DNA from: Triplophysa rosa
Lineage: Eukaryota; Chordata; Actinopteri; Cypriniformes; Nemacheilidae
Direction of reading: 5' to 3'
NCBI RefSeq assembly: GCF_024868665.1
Contig: NC_079910.1
Coordinates: 10,719,736-10,783,735 of the forward strand
DNA length: 64,000 nt
Below are positions 24,901 through 39,900 of the stretch, one piece after another (positions within the stretch are counted from its first letter, which is position 1; every line of letters starts with the position of its first letter). The translations under genes and the position numbers were made by a program. The notes under the pieces were generated by a model. That model was not told where the DNA came from and searched no databases. It saw nothing but the letters and a program-made list of their open reading frames with translations.

Positions 24901-27900
24901 ATTCCAGTGTTTTAAATAGTCATATCTCGGCCAACATTGTCCTGTCCTAACAAACCACACATCATTGGAAAGCTTATTTATTTAGCTTTCAGACAGTGTA
25001 TAAATCTCAATTTTGAAAAATTGACCCATAATAACTAAGACCGGGTCACATATCTTTATTACATGCGTGTTTTAATCTTTATCCTTAAAAAGGATGCATC
25101 ATTGATATGCAAATCATTGATCTCCTTGTTTCTCACTACAGACTGTGTTAAGTGGTGATGTGTACACAAGTCTTTCCCTTCTGGTCGACATGAAGGATGT
25201 CAGTCTGGAATTATTGGACCACCAAAAATCCACAGGTCATAACCACTCCTTGGCCAGGTACATGAGAATATATTGAATTTCTTTTTACATTTCTTTAAAA
25301 AAAACATTACAATAAACATATTTTTGTTCTTGCTCTTTATCACCTGCAAGGTTCGATTTTATGAAATCTAAGCTCCTGTTTGAGAGCTTCTCCAATAGCT
25401 CCAAGTCTGTGAACCTGGTGTCTCATTCACTGCTCGCTCATGACACTCGATTCACCGGGTGCAATGGTCCTACAGAGGGGAAGCAGAATGTGTTCGATTG
25501 CATTTTGCAGCCATCCAAAACTGGCAACAACAGAGCTTCTTTGCAGCTGGAGCTACATTACAGGTATGCGGCGGTGACTACTAAACCAAATTTTTCCCTG
25601 CACGAAATAAACACTCACTTCATGTTCTCTCTGTCTCGCAGATCTACACGGGAGTCCTCACACTTCACTGTGGTTTTAAACAACCTGCGAGTCTTTCTCA
25701 TCTTTGATTGGCTGCAGCTGGTGAGTGACTTTCTGCACATGCATGTGGACAAAGAGGCGGCACCTACCCATCAGCGCTGGCCTAGTGGCAGCAGTGACAT
25801 TGGAAGCACGGGGGCTGTCATGCCCAAAACGGTCAAGAGCGGTGTTGTCACTAAGCGAACCACCGTGCCGGTCATTCAAGATAAACACCTGGAGGTTAAG
25901 ATCAATGTGACAGGTAATGAATTAGCAATGCTATGGTGCTCTCTTATGCAGATTCTTTAATTTGGAAAACTGATTTCTGTTGCATGTTTATCTCCAGGGA
26001 CAGAGTTTGTGGTCGTGGAAGATTCTTCATGTTTGGATACCAATGCTATCATTCTGAAAGGCACCACTGTGCTTACATATAAGCCGCGACTTCTGGACAG
26101 GCCTTTCTCGGGCAGTTTGGCTGGCATAGAGGTAACGCACTGGACACCAGCTATTCCATCATATCTGATTGCAGATTAGTTAAATGAGCTGTAAATTACT
26201 TTGGACAGAAGCATCAGGCAAATACATGTACCTTGTCCTTCGATTAGGTGTTCTCCTGTCGGCTGGGCAGTGAGCAGGAAACAGCATTGTCCATCATCGA
26301 CCCTGTCAATGTGCAAATGGAGCTCTGTGGGAGTCCAACATACCAGAGCAGCACAGGACTCCTTGATGCCTTTAACATTGAAGACTTTCCACCCCTCCTA
26401 GAGGTCAGTGCTTACAGGTTAAGTAAGCTTTTAAAAAGTTTTATGTAAATATAGAAATGGTTCAAGATCCAGTTTTCCCCTTTAGATCCAGTTTCCTGCT
26501 CTGGACATCCGTCTCTCCTACAATGATGTTCAGCTATTCTTGGCGATAGCTAAGTCCATTCCCACATCAGCATCAGCTGGCCCTTCAGACACCAACACAG
26601 AGACTGCGTCACCCACTGCCAGCACGGACAAACCAAAGGACAGTTTCACACGCAAGACAGAGGCCTTAGTGGGTTAGTTCACCCAAAAATTCTGTCATCA
26701 TTTACTCACCCTCTTCATTTCAAACCTGTTTGACTTTCTTCCGCAGAACCCAAAAGAAGATATTTTGGAGGAAGTTAGTAACCGAACGGCACTGGCACCC
26801 ATTCACTTCTATTGTATGGACACAAAATCAATACAAGTGATTGAGTGCCGGTTAACAACATTCTTCAAAATATCTTCTTTTGTGTTCTGGGGAAGAAAGA
26901 AAGTCATACAGGCTTGAATGAAGCTATTCGCTAAAGTTCAATCAAATATGTCATTTTAGAAGGTCAGCTCAAGCGGTTACAAGACCTCGGGTTTAGAAAG
27001 GAAGACTGCAGACGGGCCCTCATTCACTGTAAAGGTACACAATTGTCTACGAAGACTACAAAAGACACTCTTGTGAATTTAAGAACAGCCTGCTTTAATA
27101 TCCATGGCTCTTTGTGTGTTAAATTACAGGTCAGCTGGACCAAGCGGCCACATGGCTGTGGGAGAACGCAGAAAGCATGTCTGGACGAAACAGAGCCAAC
27201 TCCGACTCAAGCAGCCATTCGACTCCTCCTCTCTCTGGTGTGGAGGTGAAGGCCGACAGCGTGTGTATCTGCTTCATCGATGACTGCCTGGACCGTGACG
27301 TCCCTCTAGCAGAGCTCACCTTCTCACGTGAGAAAGACTGCGTAATGTGATGCTCAGACATCAAACACAATGCAGCTGGTCCGATCTGAACGGGTTTCCT
27401 TTCATTGCAGGTCTGTCTGTTCTCCAGAGGATTGGATCTATGCAGGAAGGAAAGGCTAGTTTTACACTTTCTGGAGATTATTACAACAGAGAACTTTCAG
27501 GTGAGGTCATAAATGTGGGTCTAGGCCCACCAGTTGGCACTCCTCCCATAGTCACACTAAAACAATTTTGTATAATAAAACATTTACTGAGGATCTGCAA
27601 ATCCGTCCGACCCACAGTTCAAATAACATTTATCACTAGTTTGGAGTCATTCTATAGGAAGATATATGTCTCATAGGTCAAGTAGTGAACTAAGTGTAAA
27701 TCAATGTCTCTCTGTGTACATAAGTAAACACACACATACTTACGCTTCCGCCTGCATGTCTACAGGCTGGGAGCCGTTCATCGAGCCCTGGCCATGTTTC
27801 CTGAATTGGCAGAGGCAGGCGGCAGGCCGGCTCCATCCTCCTCGCTTGAAGATCGGACTTCGAGCCAAGCAGAGGCTGGATGTCAACATCACCACTGTCT

Positions 27901-30900
27901 TACTGGGTACTTAGTCTGGGTCAAGCACACTCGGACACCTCCAGACTTTTTTCTAGATGTTTGCTTCCATATTTATGAGCGCCGTGTCCATTCTGACACC
28001 CTGTTGTGGACCTGTCTTTCTGACACACAGAGCAGTACAGCACCACCAAGACTTCGTGGTTAGCAGATTACTGCAAGGAAGACGAGCAGCCGCCACAGTC
28101 CTCCACCGCCCTGTCCTGGATGGGATCGTCGGTGGACCCCCCCTCTTTTGGCCAGAGTGAGTAGCAAGCGTCTGCTTAAGGCTGAAGTATGGTTCCTTTT
28201 TATGCGTTCGTGAGGGACAGCATACAGTGCGCGTGACGCAAATTTTGTTATCTGAGTAGTACACGGCGCGTACTACACACGCACCTCCGGATTTTTGTTA
28301 CCTTGCGTACATATGGGATTCCTTTTGTGCCAATAAGAATGAACGCAAACTTTTAAAAAACGAACAAAAATATACAATGAGAAAGAAAAAAAACACTTTG
28401 ATAATGAAAACAATAAACTCAATTGCAAGAAAGTGACATGATTTTCAAATAAACTGCTATTTTTCTTAACAATTTTCTAAGTTTCGTTTTTGCAAATAAT
28501 AGTTTTGAATTCGCTGCTGGATTTTTCATTTGCGCTTTCCGAGTTTTCGTTTACGCTTCTCAATTTTTCGTTCACCTTTCTGGCACAAATCTCACGTGTA
28601 GGCAGGACTTATGGCCGCTTTACGCTGATTGGCTAGTGAGTTTTTGATTGACAGCTCCCTGATAAGGAAGTCGATACTGAAGACTTAGAGAACGATCTGC
28701 ATGCTGTTATCTTTATTGTTTGTACTACTTTCTTATTTAGTTAGTATATTAGTAATTGGTATTTGAAGTTGGTAAATCATGCGCGGTGTGGATCCCAGCG
28801 TCCTCCTCACCCTCAGGTAAATGAATGTAATTCAGATAATAAAGAAAATCGCGAAAAGTTGTATTCCTGTACAGTAGCAATTCTGTCTTTACTTAGCTCG
28901 TTCATTGAGTGCTTTATACTTTCTGTCAGGTATTATTTTATGGACTGTATGATTATTTTCTTAAAAAGGAACGAACAACTTGCATTATAACATCCAATAA
29001 AGACACGTTACATATTATTGGGTTGTGAGAAATTAACGTGCTAAATGAAAACATTGCTGCATAGTTACTGTACAGACATTAAAACTTTTAGCGATTTTAT
29101 TATCTCGGTTACATAAATGTACCTGAGGGTGACTCCAGCTGAGGAGGAGGATGACGATGTCGCTCTTGCATACAGTTTCCTTTTAAAGAATTAAGTCCAC
29201 TTATACTGTAAGTCAAGTACTGTATCTTTCTTTTTAAACTCATGGTGAAAGTACAGTATTATACCCCTTTCATTACATTCACAGAAAGTACACCTCATAA
29301 AACAGTACCAATACATTCAAATGACATTTATGTGTTTTAAACGCTACAACAAAACACATTCATAAGGTGACACAATTAGAGGCCTTCAGAATGTTTTATT
29401 AATTTAGTCTGCCTCTTGCAAACAACAATTTCATTATGTATTTACACACCTACATAAAAAAGGTTAAAGAAAAGCAGAAGAGAGACTTCTTAAACTATAA
29501 ACAAACATTTAAAGATAGAAACAATACATAAAATGCCACCACGATTATAATGTATAAATTAGAAATATGAACTTGAAGCATAACACTTTATGTCCTCAAA
29601 ACTCACTAGGCATCTCGTTTTCCTGATATCTAATTATAGACTGCTGTCTTGACGGCCTCTAAACCCATGTAGTTGTAAAACCTGCGTGTGAATATGGCTA
29701 TCGTTATCTATCCTGTCTTTACTCGACGTTAGCTTGTTGTTACGGTGTGATAGAGCCTGGAAGCGTGTCCTACTTTTAAGTGCGTGAAAGTTGGCAACCC
29801 TGCTAATATACTAACAAAATAAGAAAGTAATTTAAGTACAAACACTAAAACAATACTATACAGAAAACCGCAAGCAGATTGCTCTCTAATCCGCTGCACT
29901 GTCTTCAGTGTCGACTTCCTGGTCAGGGAGCTGTCAATCCAAATCTCACTAACCAATGAGAGTAAAGTGGCCATAAATCCCGCCCACACGTGAGATTTGT
30001 GCCAGAAAGGCGAACGAAAAATTGAGAAGCGTAAACGAAAACTCGGAAAGCGCAAATGAAAAATCTAGCAGCGAATTCAAAACTATTATTTGCAAAAACG
30101 AAACTTAGAAAATTGTTAAGAAAAATAGTAGTTTATTTGAAAATCATGTCACATTCTTGCAATTGAGTTTATTGTTTTCATTATCAAAGTGTTTATTTTC
30201 TTACTCATTGTATATTTTTGTTCGTTTTTTAAAAGTTTGCGTTCATTTTTATTGGCACAAAAGGAATCCCATACGTACACAGTACGCAGATGTTGCACAT
30301 TCCCATTTCTTGCAGTAATTAGTTTAACCAACAGGTGGCGACCGTGTCCTGGGGGTGTATGCGTACGCTCGCGTACACGTAAACAAATGAAGCATACCAA
30401 AGGCATTAGCCTGGACTGTTTGTCAAGTGAACTGCACTGTATGTTACATAGTCTACAACACAAGAGGTCATATATTTGATGAGTAAATGTAGAGGAAATC
30501 CTGACAATGTCTTAACATCTTTGTGATTTAATGATTCCACATTAGTTAAAATGCACTTCAATATTCTACTCACAGTTCTTAGTGTGTGTCATTCAGCCCT
30601 TGTCTTTGACTACATACATCTCCACTCCTCTGCCCACTGTCTCCTAGCATGTGTTTCTCTCTTCTCTTCCCCCTAACCCTTTCTCTCTGCTGTCAGGTCT
30701 TCCTCTTGCCAACCTTAGAACTAGAAGCTCTACCAGCTTGACTTGTCTCGAGCAGCAGATTCATGCCCGAGGTACAGTTCATAGACGGGTAGCTAAACAT
30801 TAGTGAAGTCAGAAAGTCATTGTGTTTGTTGTGGTAGAGAGTAGGATAGAACTTTTTAATACTCTGAATTCTGGATCTTTATTCTAACCTTAAAGGGATA

Positions 30901-33900
30901 GTTCAGCTAAAAAAAAGATGAATACCTTTACCCTCATTTTTTCCTTCTGTAAAACACAGAAGAAGAATGTTCATCAGGTTTTATGCAGCTCTTTCTTTCA
31001 TTTAAAGGAGTCATATGACACGGCTAAAACAAATATTATCGTTTGTTTTAGATGTAATGTAATGTGTATACACGGTTTATGGTTAAAAAACGCTGTATTT
31101 TCCACATACGTTTTGCCCCGCCTCTCTGAAACAAGCGGAAACAAATGCTCATCGCTCTGAAAAGTGTGGTGTGCTATGATTGGCCAGTTAACCAGTGCGT
31201 AGTGATTGGTGGAATACTGCAAGCGTGTGATGGAAATGTAACGCCTCTTACCATATTTGGAACATCAGGTTCCAAAGCAATTGTACTGACAGGTGCGCCC
31301 ACCTTACTTGCGTATACATTTGGGCGGTCTTAGTCAACTCATACCATGAACTGAAGTAGATTTGTGGGGGTGTGGTTACACGAGGTGTTTCAGGCAGGTC
31401 TGGGTGAGCATTCACTTTTAGATAGAATGCATCTTTTGTTCCGACACTTTATTTTTTGCAATTTTACGTGTCTAATGCATGCATGGGCAACTTATAACAC
31501 ACCAAAGACACAGAAAAACACATGTTCGCACCATATGACCCCTTTAATAGAATGTAAGTAAATAGTACTGTAAGTGAGGCAGTGACTTACAATCTATCTA
31601 ACATTTCATTATTGATTGTGAACCACATGAGGGTAAATAAAAGATTTTTGTTTTTGGCTGAACTATCCTTCGGAACCTAATCCTAACCCATAATGTAACC
31701 CTGACCCTTAACCCTACATCTTTGTGTTCAGTAGAAGTTTATACGGCGAAACTTTTCTTTGAAATCATGTTTGATTTTTGCAGTTTTCAGCTGGTGTTAT
31801 GTCATATTTATTAAAAATGTAATTTAAAGCTTTTCTTTTTTTGTCCTTAAATTCTCCATAGATTTAAATATGAATCCACTTTAGGAAGCAAATGTAGCAT
31901 TTCCTTTTCATTACCAACCAAAATGTTTTATTTGTCCATCATACTCATGTTTTTGACTTGTTTCTTATTCTTGTTTTTAATTTTGTTTCAGCGGATGTCA
32001 AGCATTCCAAAAGGAGACAGCCATTTATTCCTTATGCCCTACGGAATCATTCTGGCTGTACTATGTGGTTTGCTACGCTCACTACCACACCAACCAGGTC
32101 AGAGGAGCTGTCTATTCTATTTCTAGTCAGTTTTCATCTATGTGTTTCAGTCAGTGACAATACACTGGGTCTGATATGTCCACAGAGTGGCGCTGTCCCA
32201 CAGCAGCAGTGCTGACTCGATATCTGACCTGCAGGGGTCTGGGACAGATGATACACACAATGTCAGCCAGTGGAGAGAAGTGTTGCCTGGGGAGGAGATC
32301 CCGTTTGAGTTTGAAGCTCGTGAGAAACTGAGACACAGGTAGAAAAAAAACTGTTAAAAAGCTGATACTGAAGTGTAAATAGGATAGTGTAATCAACAGT
32401 AAATTGTTGTAACCAAGTTTCTAAAGACATATACTGTGCTATAGTTTGACAGCAGGGTCTTTATATTGCAACTACTTTAAAACCGTTGAGAAGGCCATTT
32501 TTGTCTAAAGTGACTTGCAGGGCATTAGCTGTTTAGTGTCATGCTTAGGGGCATAATTATGATAGAACTGAAGCATAACCACGGCAGCTCTCCAGCTCTT
32601 GGATTGTTAATAGCCTAGAGCTGATGGATATTTGCTGGTAAAATAAGCATTACAGATCCAGGCTGGTGTGACGCAGAAGCTGAAAAGCGTTGCTAAAGCT
32701 ACAGCGTTGTACCTGTGAGCTATGCTTGTGGCAAATGTCTGTTAAATGACAGTCAAACAGCTTTGGGGCTAATCCTTACCTTAAGCTAATTAATATTGAT
32801 CTAACTGCTTCTTTTTAGTTGTGGATGGAATTTTTAAATCCAACATGCAACAGAATTCACAAATGTACTTATGTAATGTGATCTATTTAATGAAGCAATA
32901 TAGCTTATGCGAAGCTAACATGTGCTTTTTTAAAAATAAACATTCAAATGAATCCCACTATTACATTGATTCTTGTACACGATTCATTGGTACCTATGAC
33001 TACAAATCATTCTTTAAACGATCATTTAAATGTTCTCCACCTGTTAACCAATAGTCAGATTTTAGTACTTTTTACAGTACCTCCTAATGATGTCATCTGA
33101 CCACAGACACACCCATGAGCTGAAGCTGCACCAGCTGCTGGTGCGTGTTGTGGGCTGGGAGCAGGTGAAGCCAGTGTCAGTGGACAAAGTCGGAGTGTTC
33201 TTCCGCTACGCTGCCCCTGATCGAAACAACCCCTCAAGCACTGTAAGTTATGATGGGTCACACATTGTCCATATGATCACATGATTTTTTCAAATCTTCT
33301 GTCTTGGATGTTTACAATTATTGTCTTGTGCTTTAACTTATAACTGTAACCATATTTTAAAACAATGAAAAATGAAAGTGATGCATACAAATGTAATAAA
33401 TTGGCTTTCTAGGTTGGAAGCCCTATCAGCAGAACAAACATCATACACCCTCATGTATACGTAAGTGTACTTTTAATCTTCAATCACAGTTTGAATCATT
33501 CTGTTATTCTTTAAACACAGTCCGTAATCTTTGTGTTCAGTTCTCAGCCTTGCCGCCCGTCCGAGTGGTTTTCTCCATTACAATGGAGGGCAGTGCACGT
33601 AAAGTCATCACAGTCCAGTCTGCACTTACAGTGAAGAATCGCCTTGAAGTCCCCATGGAAGTTCGACTAGACAGTCCGTCTGCACCAGACAGTAAGCAGC
33701 TACAAACCAGTGCATGTTTCTGTTGTCATCTGCTGTCACATGTATTTGTTCACTATTCATCTTGTTTCCTTCCTAAAGAACCTGTTGTCCTACCACCTAT
33801 CCTGCCTGGAGAAGCTTTGGCCATCCCTCTCCATCTGACCTCTTGGAGGCTGCAAGCAAGACCTAAAGGCTTAGGGTTGTTCTTCTGTAAAGTGCCTGTC

Positions 33901-36900
33901 CATTGGACCACCGTGGAGAGACCTGGTGAGGTCAGCAGCAGCAAGAGGGAGTGCCAGTCGGCAGACTTTGATGAGCAACTCAAACGGAGCTTCAGGTAAA
34001 CATAAAAACTGAAGAGACAGAAAATATCAAGACACAATGTCTTCTTATGCGTTCCTAAATGTATTTTCTTTACTTGAATAGGTTTTGTGTTGTCATTAAG
34101 AAAGAAAACTACCCTGAACAGCAGCCTGCCAAAATTGTGGCAGGAAGTGCAAAACAGATTTACCGCCAACCAGGTCACACTATCTGTCTGCTGCCAACCC
34201 TGGTGCTGACTAACCTTCTGCCCTGTGACCTCAACTACTACATCAAAGGCACATCAATAAAGGGAACCATGAAACCGGGCAAAGAGGCAGTGCTACACGC
34301 CGCAGACACATCACAAAACATAGAATTAGGTGAACTGGAGAACAAATACATGTTTCTTTACACAAGTGCATTAATGAAAGCTTCACAGTGGGCTGTTCGT
34401 TCCCAGGTGTACTTCTGGAGAACTTTCCTGTGTGTAAAGAGCTGCTCATCCCTCCTGGTACACAAAACTACGTGGTGCGCATGCGGCTATACGACGCACA
34501 AAAGCGGATGCTCTGTCTCACCATTCGTATTATTCTTCGAGCCCAAGGAGCGCTAAAAATCCTCATATCTGCTCCCTACTGGCTCATTAACAAGACTGGT
34601 ATACCTTATTGATGAGATGAGAAGATTTAAACTGAGCATTCAGTAGAATTGTACTAGAACTAGTTTTTATTGGTTCGCAGGGCTGCCTCTGATCTTCCGT
34701 CAGGACAATGGGAAAACCGACGCAGCTGGGCAGTTTGAGGAGCACGAGTTAGCCAGAAGTCTGAGCCCTCTGCTCTTTTGCTACACTGACAAAGAACAGC
34801 CCAACATGTGAGTGCAGCTCAGATCATTACTGTGTCCCCGGCATCCCAAACCATCAAATGCAAATCTCATTTAACGGCTAGATCGTCCCTTATTTATTAG
34901 ATAAGTAAAATGTATGGTGCTCTGTGAAACAGGTGCACCATGCGGATTGGTAAAGGGATCCATCCAGATGGTGTTCCAGGTTGGTGTCAGGGTTTCTCTT
35001 TGGATGGAGGCAGTGGAGTAAGAGCAGTCAAAGTCATTCAGCAGGGGAACAGACCTGGACTCATCTATAATATTGGTAATAAGAGAACATCTTTCATGGT
35101 CAGAACAGCATTTCATGCATATGTGCTAACAGAAGTCATGCTAAAATGTCCTGTGTGATTATAGGAATAAACGTGAAAAAAGGGAAGGCACGTTACCGTG
35201 ACACCCACATTGTGACCTTCGCCCCAAGATATCTGCTTGACAATCGATCATCTCACAAATTAGCCTTTTCTCAGAGGGAATTTGCCAGAGGAAAGGTAAG
35301 AATTGAATCTGTTTGACTGCCACTTATTTTTTTGAAATTTTCAATGAAATTAGCATTGGTCTGTTTTTGTTGCCAGTTGGATAAACAATTTCTACTTTAC
35401 TATGTTGTTGCAGGGCACTGTAAATCCAGATGGCTACATCTCAACCCTGCCAGGCTCTAGTGTGGTGTTCCACTGGCCCAGAAATGACTATGATCAGCTT
35501 CTCTGTGTCCGGCTCATGGATGTACCCAACTACACCTGGTCTGGAGGTTTTGAGGTCAACAAGCCCAAATCTTTCCACATCAACATGAGGTACCCAGTAC
35601 TACCAAATACACAAATTGGCTGACCAGAACAGAAATTACTAGTTAATACTTTTTAGACTAAACTATATCGCACTTTGTTGTATAGTACAGCACTTGTGAA
35701 ACAAAATACTGATAACTACATGTACTTATACTGAGTTATGCTGTGTTCACACCAAATGCGAAGCATCGTATTCCTCACTCTTCATTCATTGCGGGAGTAG
35801 TTTGTAATAAGTGGTGTCTTCACATTTCCTGACGTGTCAAACAGTAGGTGTCAACGAGCAATTTCTTGCTCGAGTGAATCGCGAACATGCGTCAATCGTG
35901 CCGCCTGATTCTCGTCGCCTGGCACGAGTTTGCATCTATTCGCATCTTTATGTTAAATTTTTATGTTATTTACTCGCTCAAATCGCGTTTGTTACAAACG
36001 TAGCATTAGGGTTAGGTTGATGCAAGTACTGTGCAAGCACATGTAGAACAGGACAATAAAATATAAGTTATACAACAACTTTTTGTTTTCCATAGGGACA
36101 TACTGGGGAACTGTTTCTTCTTACGTGCTGAGATTTCTTTGAAAGGGGCAACACATCACATCTCTTTCAGTGACACTGACCAGCTGCCTCCACCCTTCCG
36201 CATAGATAACATCTCTGAGGTAAGTCCACAGAAGATAGTTGCTATTAAAGATGAAGTGAAGATGTAGAACAAGTGTTGGTCTGTATTGCACAATTTTTAA
36301 TTGATACCTCAAATCCGCCTCGCATTTCTGAGATGATTTTGACAGTTCAGTCCGAGTGATTCCGAACATCCTTCATATAGTATGTGCCAAGCATAATGTG
36401 CATAGAAAGTCTTTGCACGTTCACCTTTCTTCGACCCTTAAAGTCCTCGTGAACTGGAAGTTGCGATCGTTTTTACTTCCGTATTCTGACACATTTCCTA
36501 GTGAAAAGGAATTTCAAAGGAGAAAATGAGTGGGCGCGGCTTGCGTTTTTCACTGCGAATTGATTGGATGTGTAAAAAAATCCGTTGCATTGATTTTGAG
36601 ATGAAACTGGCAGGACGGATGCTCCGGCCAAGCCGTCTTGTTTACGTCATTTGAGATGGATAGTCATTTCAGGGCTGACGTGCATTTTCAAATTTTAACT
36701 GAAGATTATGAGAGTACATGAATTTTTAAAAGAAAATGACCCACACTGATAAGCTATTTACTATAAACGCTGCAATATTTCATGAAAAAATAAGAATTGT
36801 CATTTTTTATTTCACTGGGACTTTAAGCTAATTTTCCCTTTATATAATCCTTCAAAGGTTTTACATTTACTGAACGAGACACGATTCTAGCTATTACAAA

Positions 36901-39900
36901 AGACAGATATAAAGCTTTTGTCCCACAAAATGGCTCTTTTACTCCCTGTGGCATGACTTAAGCGATCGATTTATCCATCAAGCTTTGAATTCACACCTGA
37001 CAGCTCTGCAGCAGGTGGTTCATTTGTCTCTTTTTGATCTTTTTTGATACATTAATGATTCTTTTAGCCGTACTTTTAGCTTTGTTGTGGGCATCTTTCT
37101 GAAATACTAGAATGTCTTTGATGCTTGGCTTGAGTACATTCCCAATGGTATTTCATGAAGTCCTCAAGGGTTCCAGGTCTTTTAACATCAGACAACCTCA
37201 TCCAGTCCATCCAGCAGATGTTTATCAAATCTTGGCTTGTGCCACAGCAGCAATACTATTACACACATCTGCTGTCTTGATCCAGAACCACCTAAAGGCT
37301 ACAGAGAGCAGTGTAATCCCTGCAGAGAGAGTGCACTACAAAGCATCCTAGCTCCACTGGCAAGCAGCCTTGCCTTTGGCAGTCACTGACTAGACCATAT
37401 ATTTCTTCCTTCTCTGTGTGTGCGTCACGTCTACGTGCTTTTCTCAAAGTGCTGTGAGCCCAGCATGACTCCAGCATGTTCTTTTTTCTCTTCGACACCT
37501 AAATGTCAGGTCTTGCCGACATGATGGGGAAGCATCAGTTGTTAGTGACTCCGCTCTCCGCCCTGCACCTTGTTGAGAAGCCCACTACTGTGGTTTCTTT
37601 AATCAAACCATTTGGTTGCTATCAGGACTTTGATCTAAGACAGTCTGCTTCTATGACCAAAGTGATCCTAATGTAACATTTGAACATCGTTGAAGAGTTG
37701 CATTCTCTATTTCAGGTGCCTATCCAGTTTTGGCAACATGGCGTGGCTGACATCAGGCTACACACCGAAGTAAAACCAGGAGAATCGCTAGACTACGCCT
37801 GTGATGAACCCATTCTTCCCCCTTACATCACTCTCACTGTGAAGGGAGCCGGATCTTCAGAGGTGACCGCTGAAATGAACTCCTTCAGAGAGTACAACAA
37901 ACTCTACTACGAGAACTTCATCTACATTGCGGCATCCTTCACATTCTCAGAGTGAGTTCTCCACCGTTTTCTCTCCGGCCGTTTGTTTTTAGGTTAAAAG
38001 GTCGTTCGAATGATTTCGAACTGATTTGGTTGTAAATATTAGTACAGTCAAGGCTTTTAATTTACTAACAGAGATGCAGGAAAGAGGCCAGTGGGGAAGA
38101 ACCGGGATGTAAGCTGTGCTGAACTGGTGCTGGATATAGAGACCAAAACACAGAGGGTCATTCTGAAGAAGAAGGTTTACTTCTGTTCCTTCTCATGTTC
38201 TGTTTCCAGCGTTCTAATTGAGCATAGCACTCTGGGTAATAACATCTCGTCGGGTTCATTTATCTGTTTAGGAGCCTGGTAAGCGCTCCCAGCTGTGGCG
38301 GATGACGGGAACAGGAATGCTTTGTCACGAAGGCTCCTCTCCTCCTCAGAGTAAACCTTCTCAGCCTCGACCCCTCTCTTCATCTTTAGTGCTTGACATC
38401 GCCGAGCTGGCTGCAGTAACAGACAACAGGTTATAAGACACCGAAGAAACCTTGTGCTGTCTAATCGAAGTTTAGAACAAATGTTGTTTTGGTGTGTGAG
38501 TGTCATTTCTCACCTATCTTGCATGTCTTATTTTTAGCTATGAGCCTCTGATGTTGAGACGGCCAGACAACCGCCGCAGCACCACCCAGACATGGCACTT
38601 CAGCTCCGGCATGTTGACCTGTGGTTTATCCAGACTGGTCGTTAAGGTCTGTCAATCAAACTCGGGTCGCTCCTAATTTGAATTTTCAGTTTGAAAGCAA
38701 AAGTCGTTCCTTAACGGCATGTTGTTGTTGTAGGTAAAGGGAGGAGTTTCAGGGCTGTTCGATGGTGCTGAGGTGGTACTGGGTCCAGACTCTTTTGATG
38801 TGGTGCCGGCACCAGAGCAACAATTTATCAACCAGAAAATGAGGCCTGGCTCAGGGGTGCTGTCTGTACAGGTCCTGCCCGATGGGCCCACGCGAGTACT
38901 ACAGGTAGGACACTCACCCACCCACCCACTTTGTTAGGACGGTATGCCATTTGGAATGAAGTGAATTCGCACTTTCTAATATAATGCATTCCACATTTCA
39001 GATCAGTGATTTTAACCAACGCCGCATGAATAGACTTTCTCCTAGCACGGAGGAAAGCCAGATTAAAGAGAGTACAGAATCGCAAGTTCATGATGAGGAA
39101 CTCGAGGTAACAAAAAATGCCTCTAAAAATGTTCGTACTGCCGATTTATTGATGCAGCATCGTACTTTGAAAATGAAAAGTTTGTTTTTATTAAGTAATA
39201 TAATGCAAAAGAAAGATTTGCATTTGGAGAAGATAACATCCTTATCCATTTTCTTTTCCATAGGTGTTAGTGAACCTAGAGGAGGGAGTGGGCCTATCGC
39301 TAGTAAATAAAGTCCCTGAGGAACTGTTGTTTGCCACCCTGTCTGGCATTGATCTGCACTTCACCCGCACTGCTGCCAGCGAGGTGTTAGAACTTACAGT
39401 GAGAGACATTCAGGTAACTTAAATGCACAAACACACTTTTGTCATATTTTTTAGATTTGTGGGAATGAATCGGCAAACGTTTTACAAAAGCAGATCACCC
39501 TGTGCACCCCGAAATCAATTGCATTCCCATTTCAGACAGATATGTTTTACCGTCTCATGATCTATTTCAGGTGGATAACCAGCTCCTGGGCACCACTCAC
39601 CCTGTGATGCTGTGTGTGACTCCAGCGTCCAACGAAAGCAGTGCTGTGGACTCAGGCCCTGCTCTGCAGGTCAATGCGGTTAAAGTTCCAAGCAACCTCA
39701 TGCTTACAGACCTTTTTAAGGTAAAAGCTTCAGGCATTCATTTCTACACCATTTGTGCATCTTATTATTTCGCAGTGAGGTTTTGTGAAACGCTATTACT
39801 CGGCTGCAAGAGTTTGATTATAGATTGATCTCTCTGTCCTGCAGCATCTGATGGTCACAGCGCGCCGCTATACAGTCATCATTGAGGAGAAACTTTTGTT

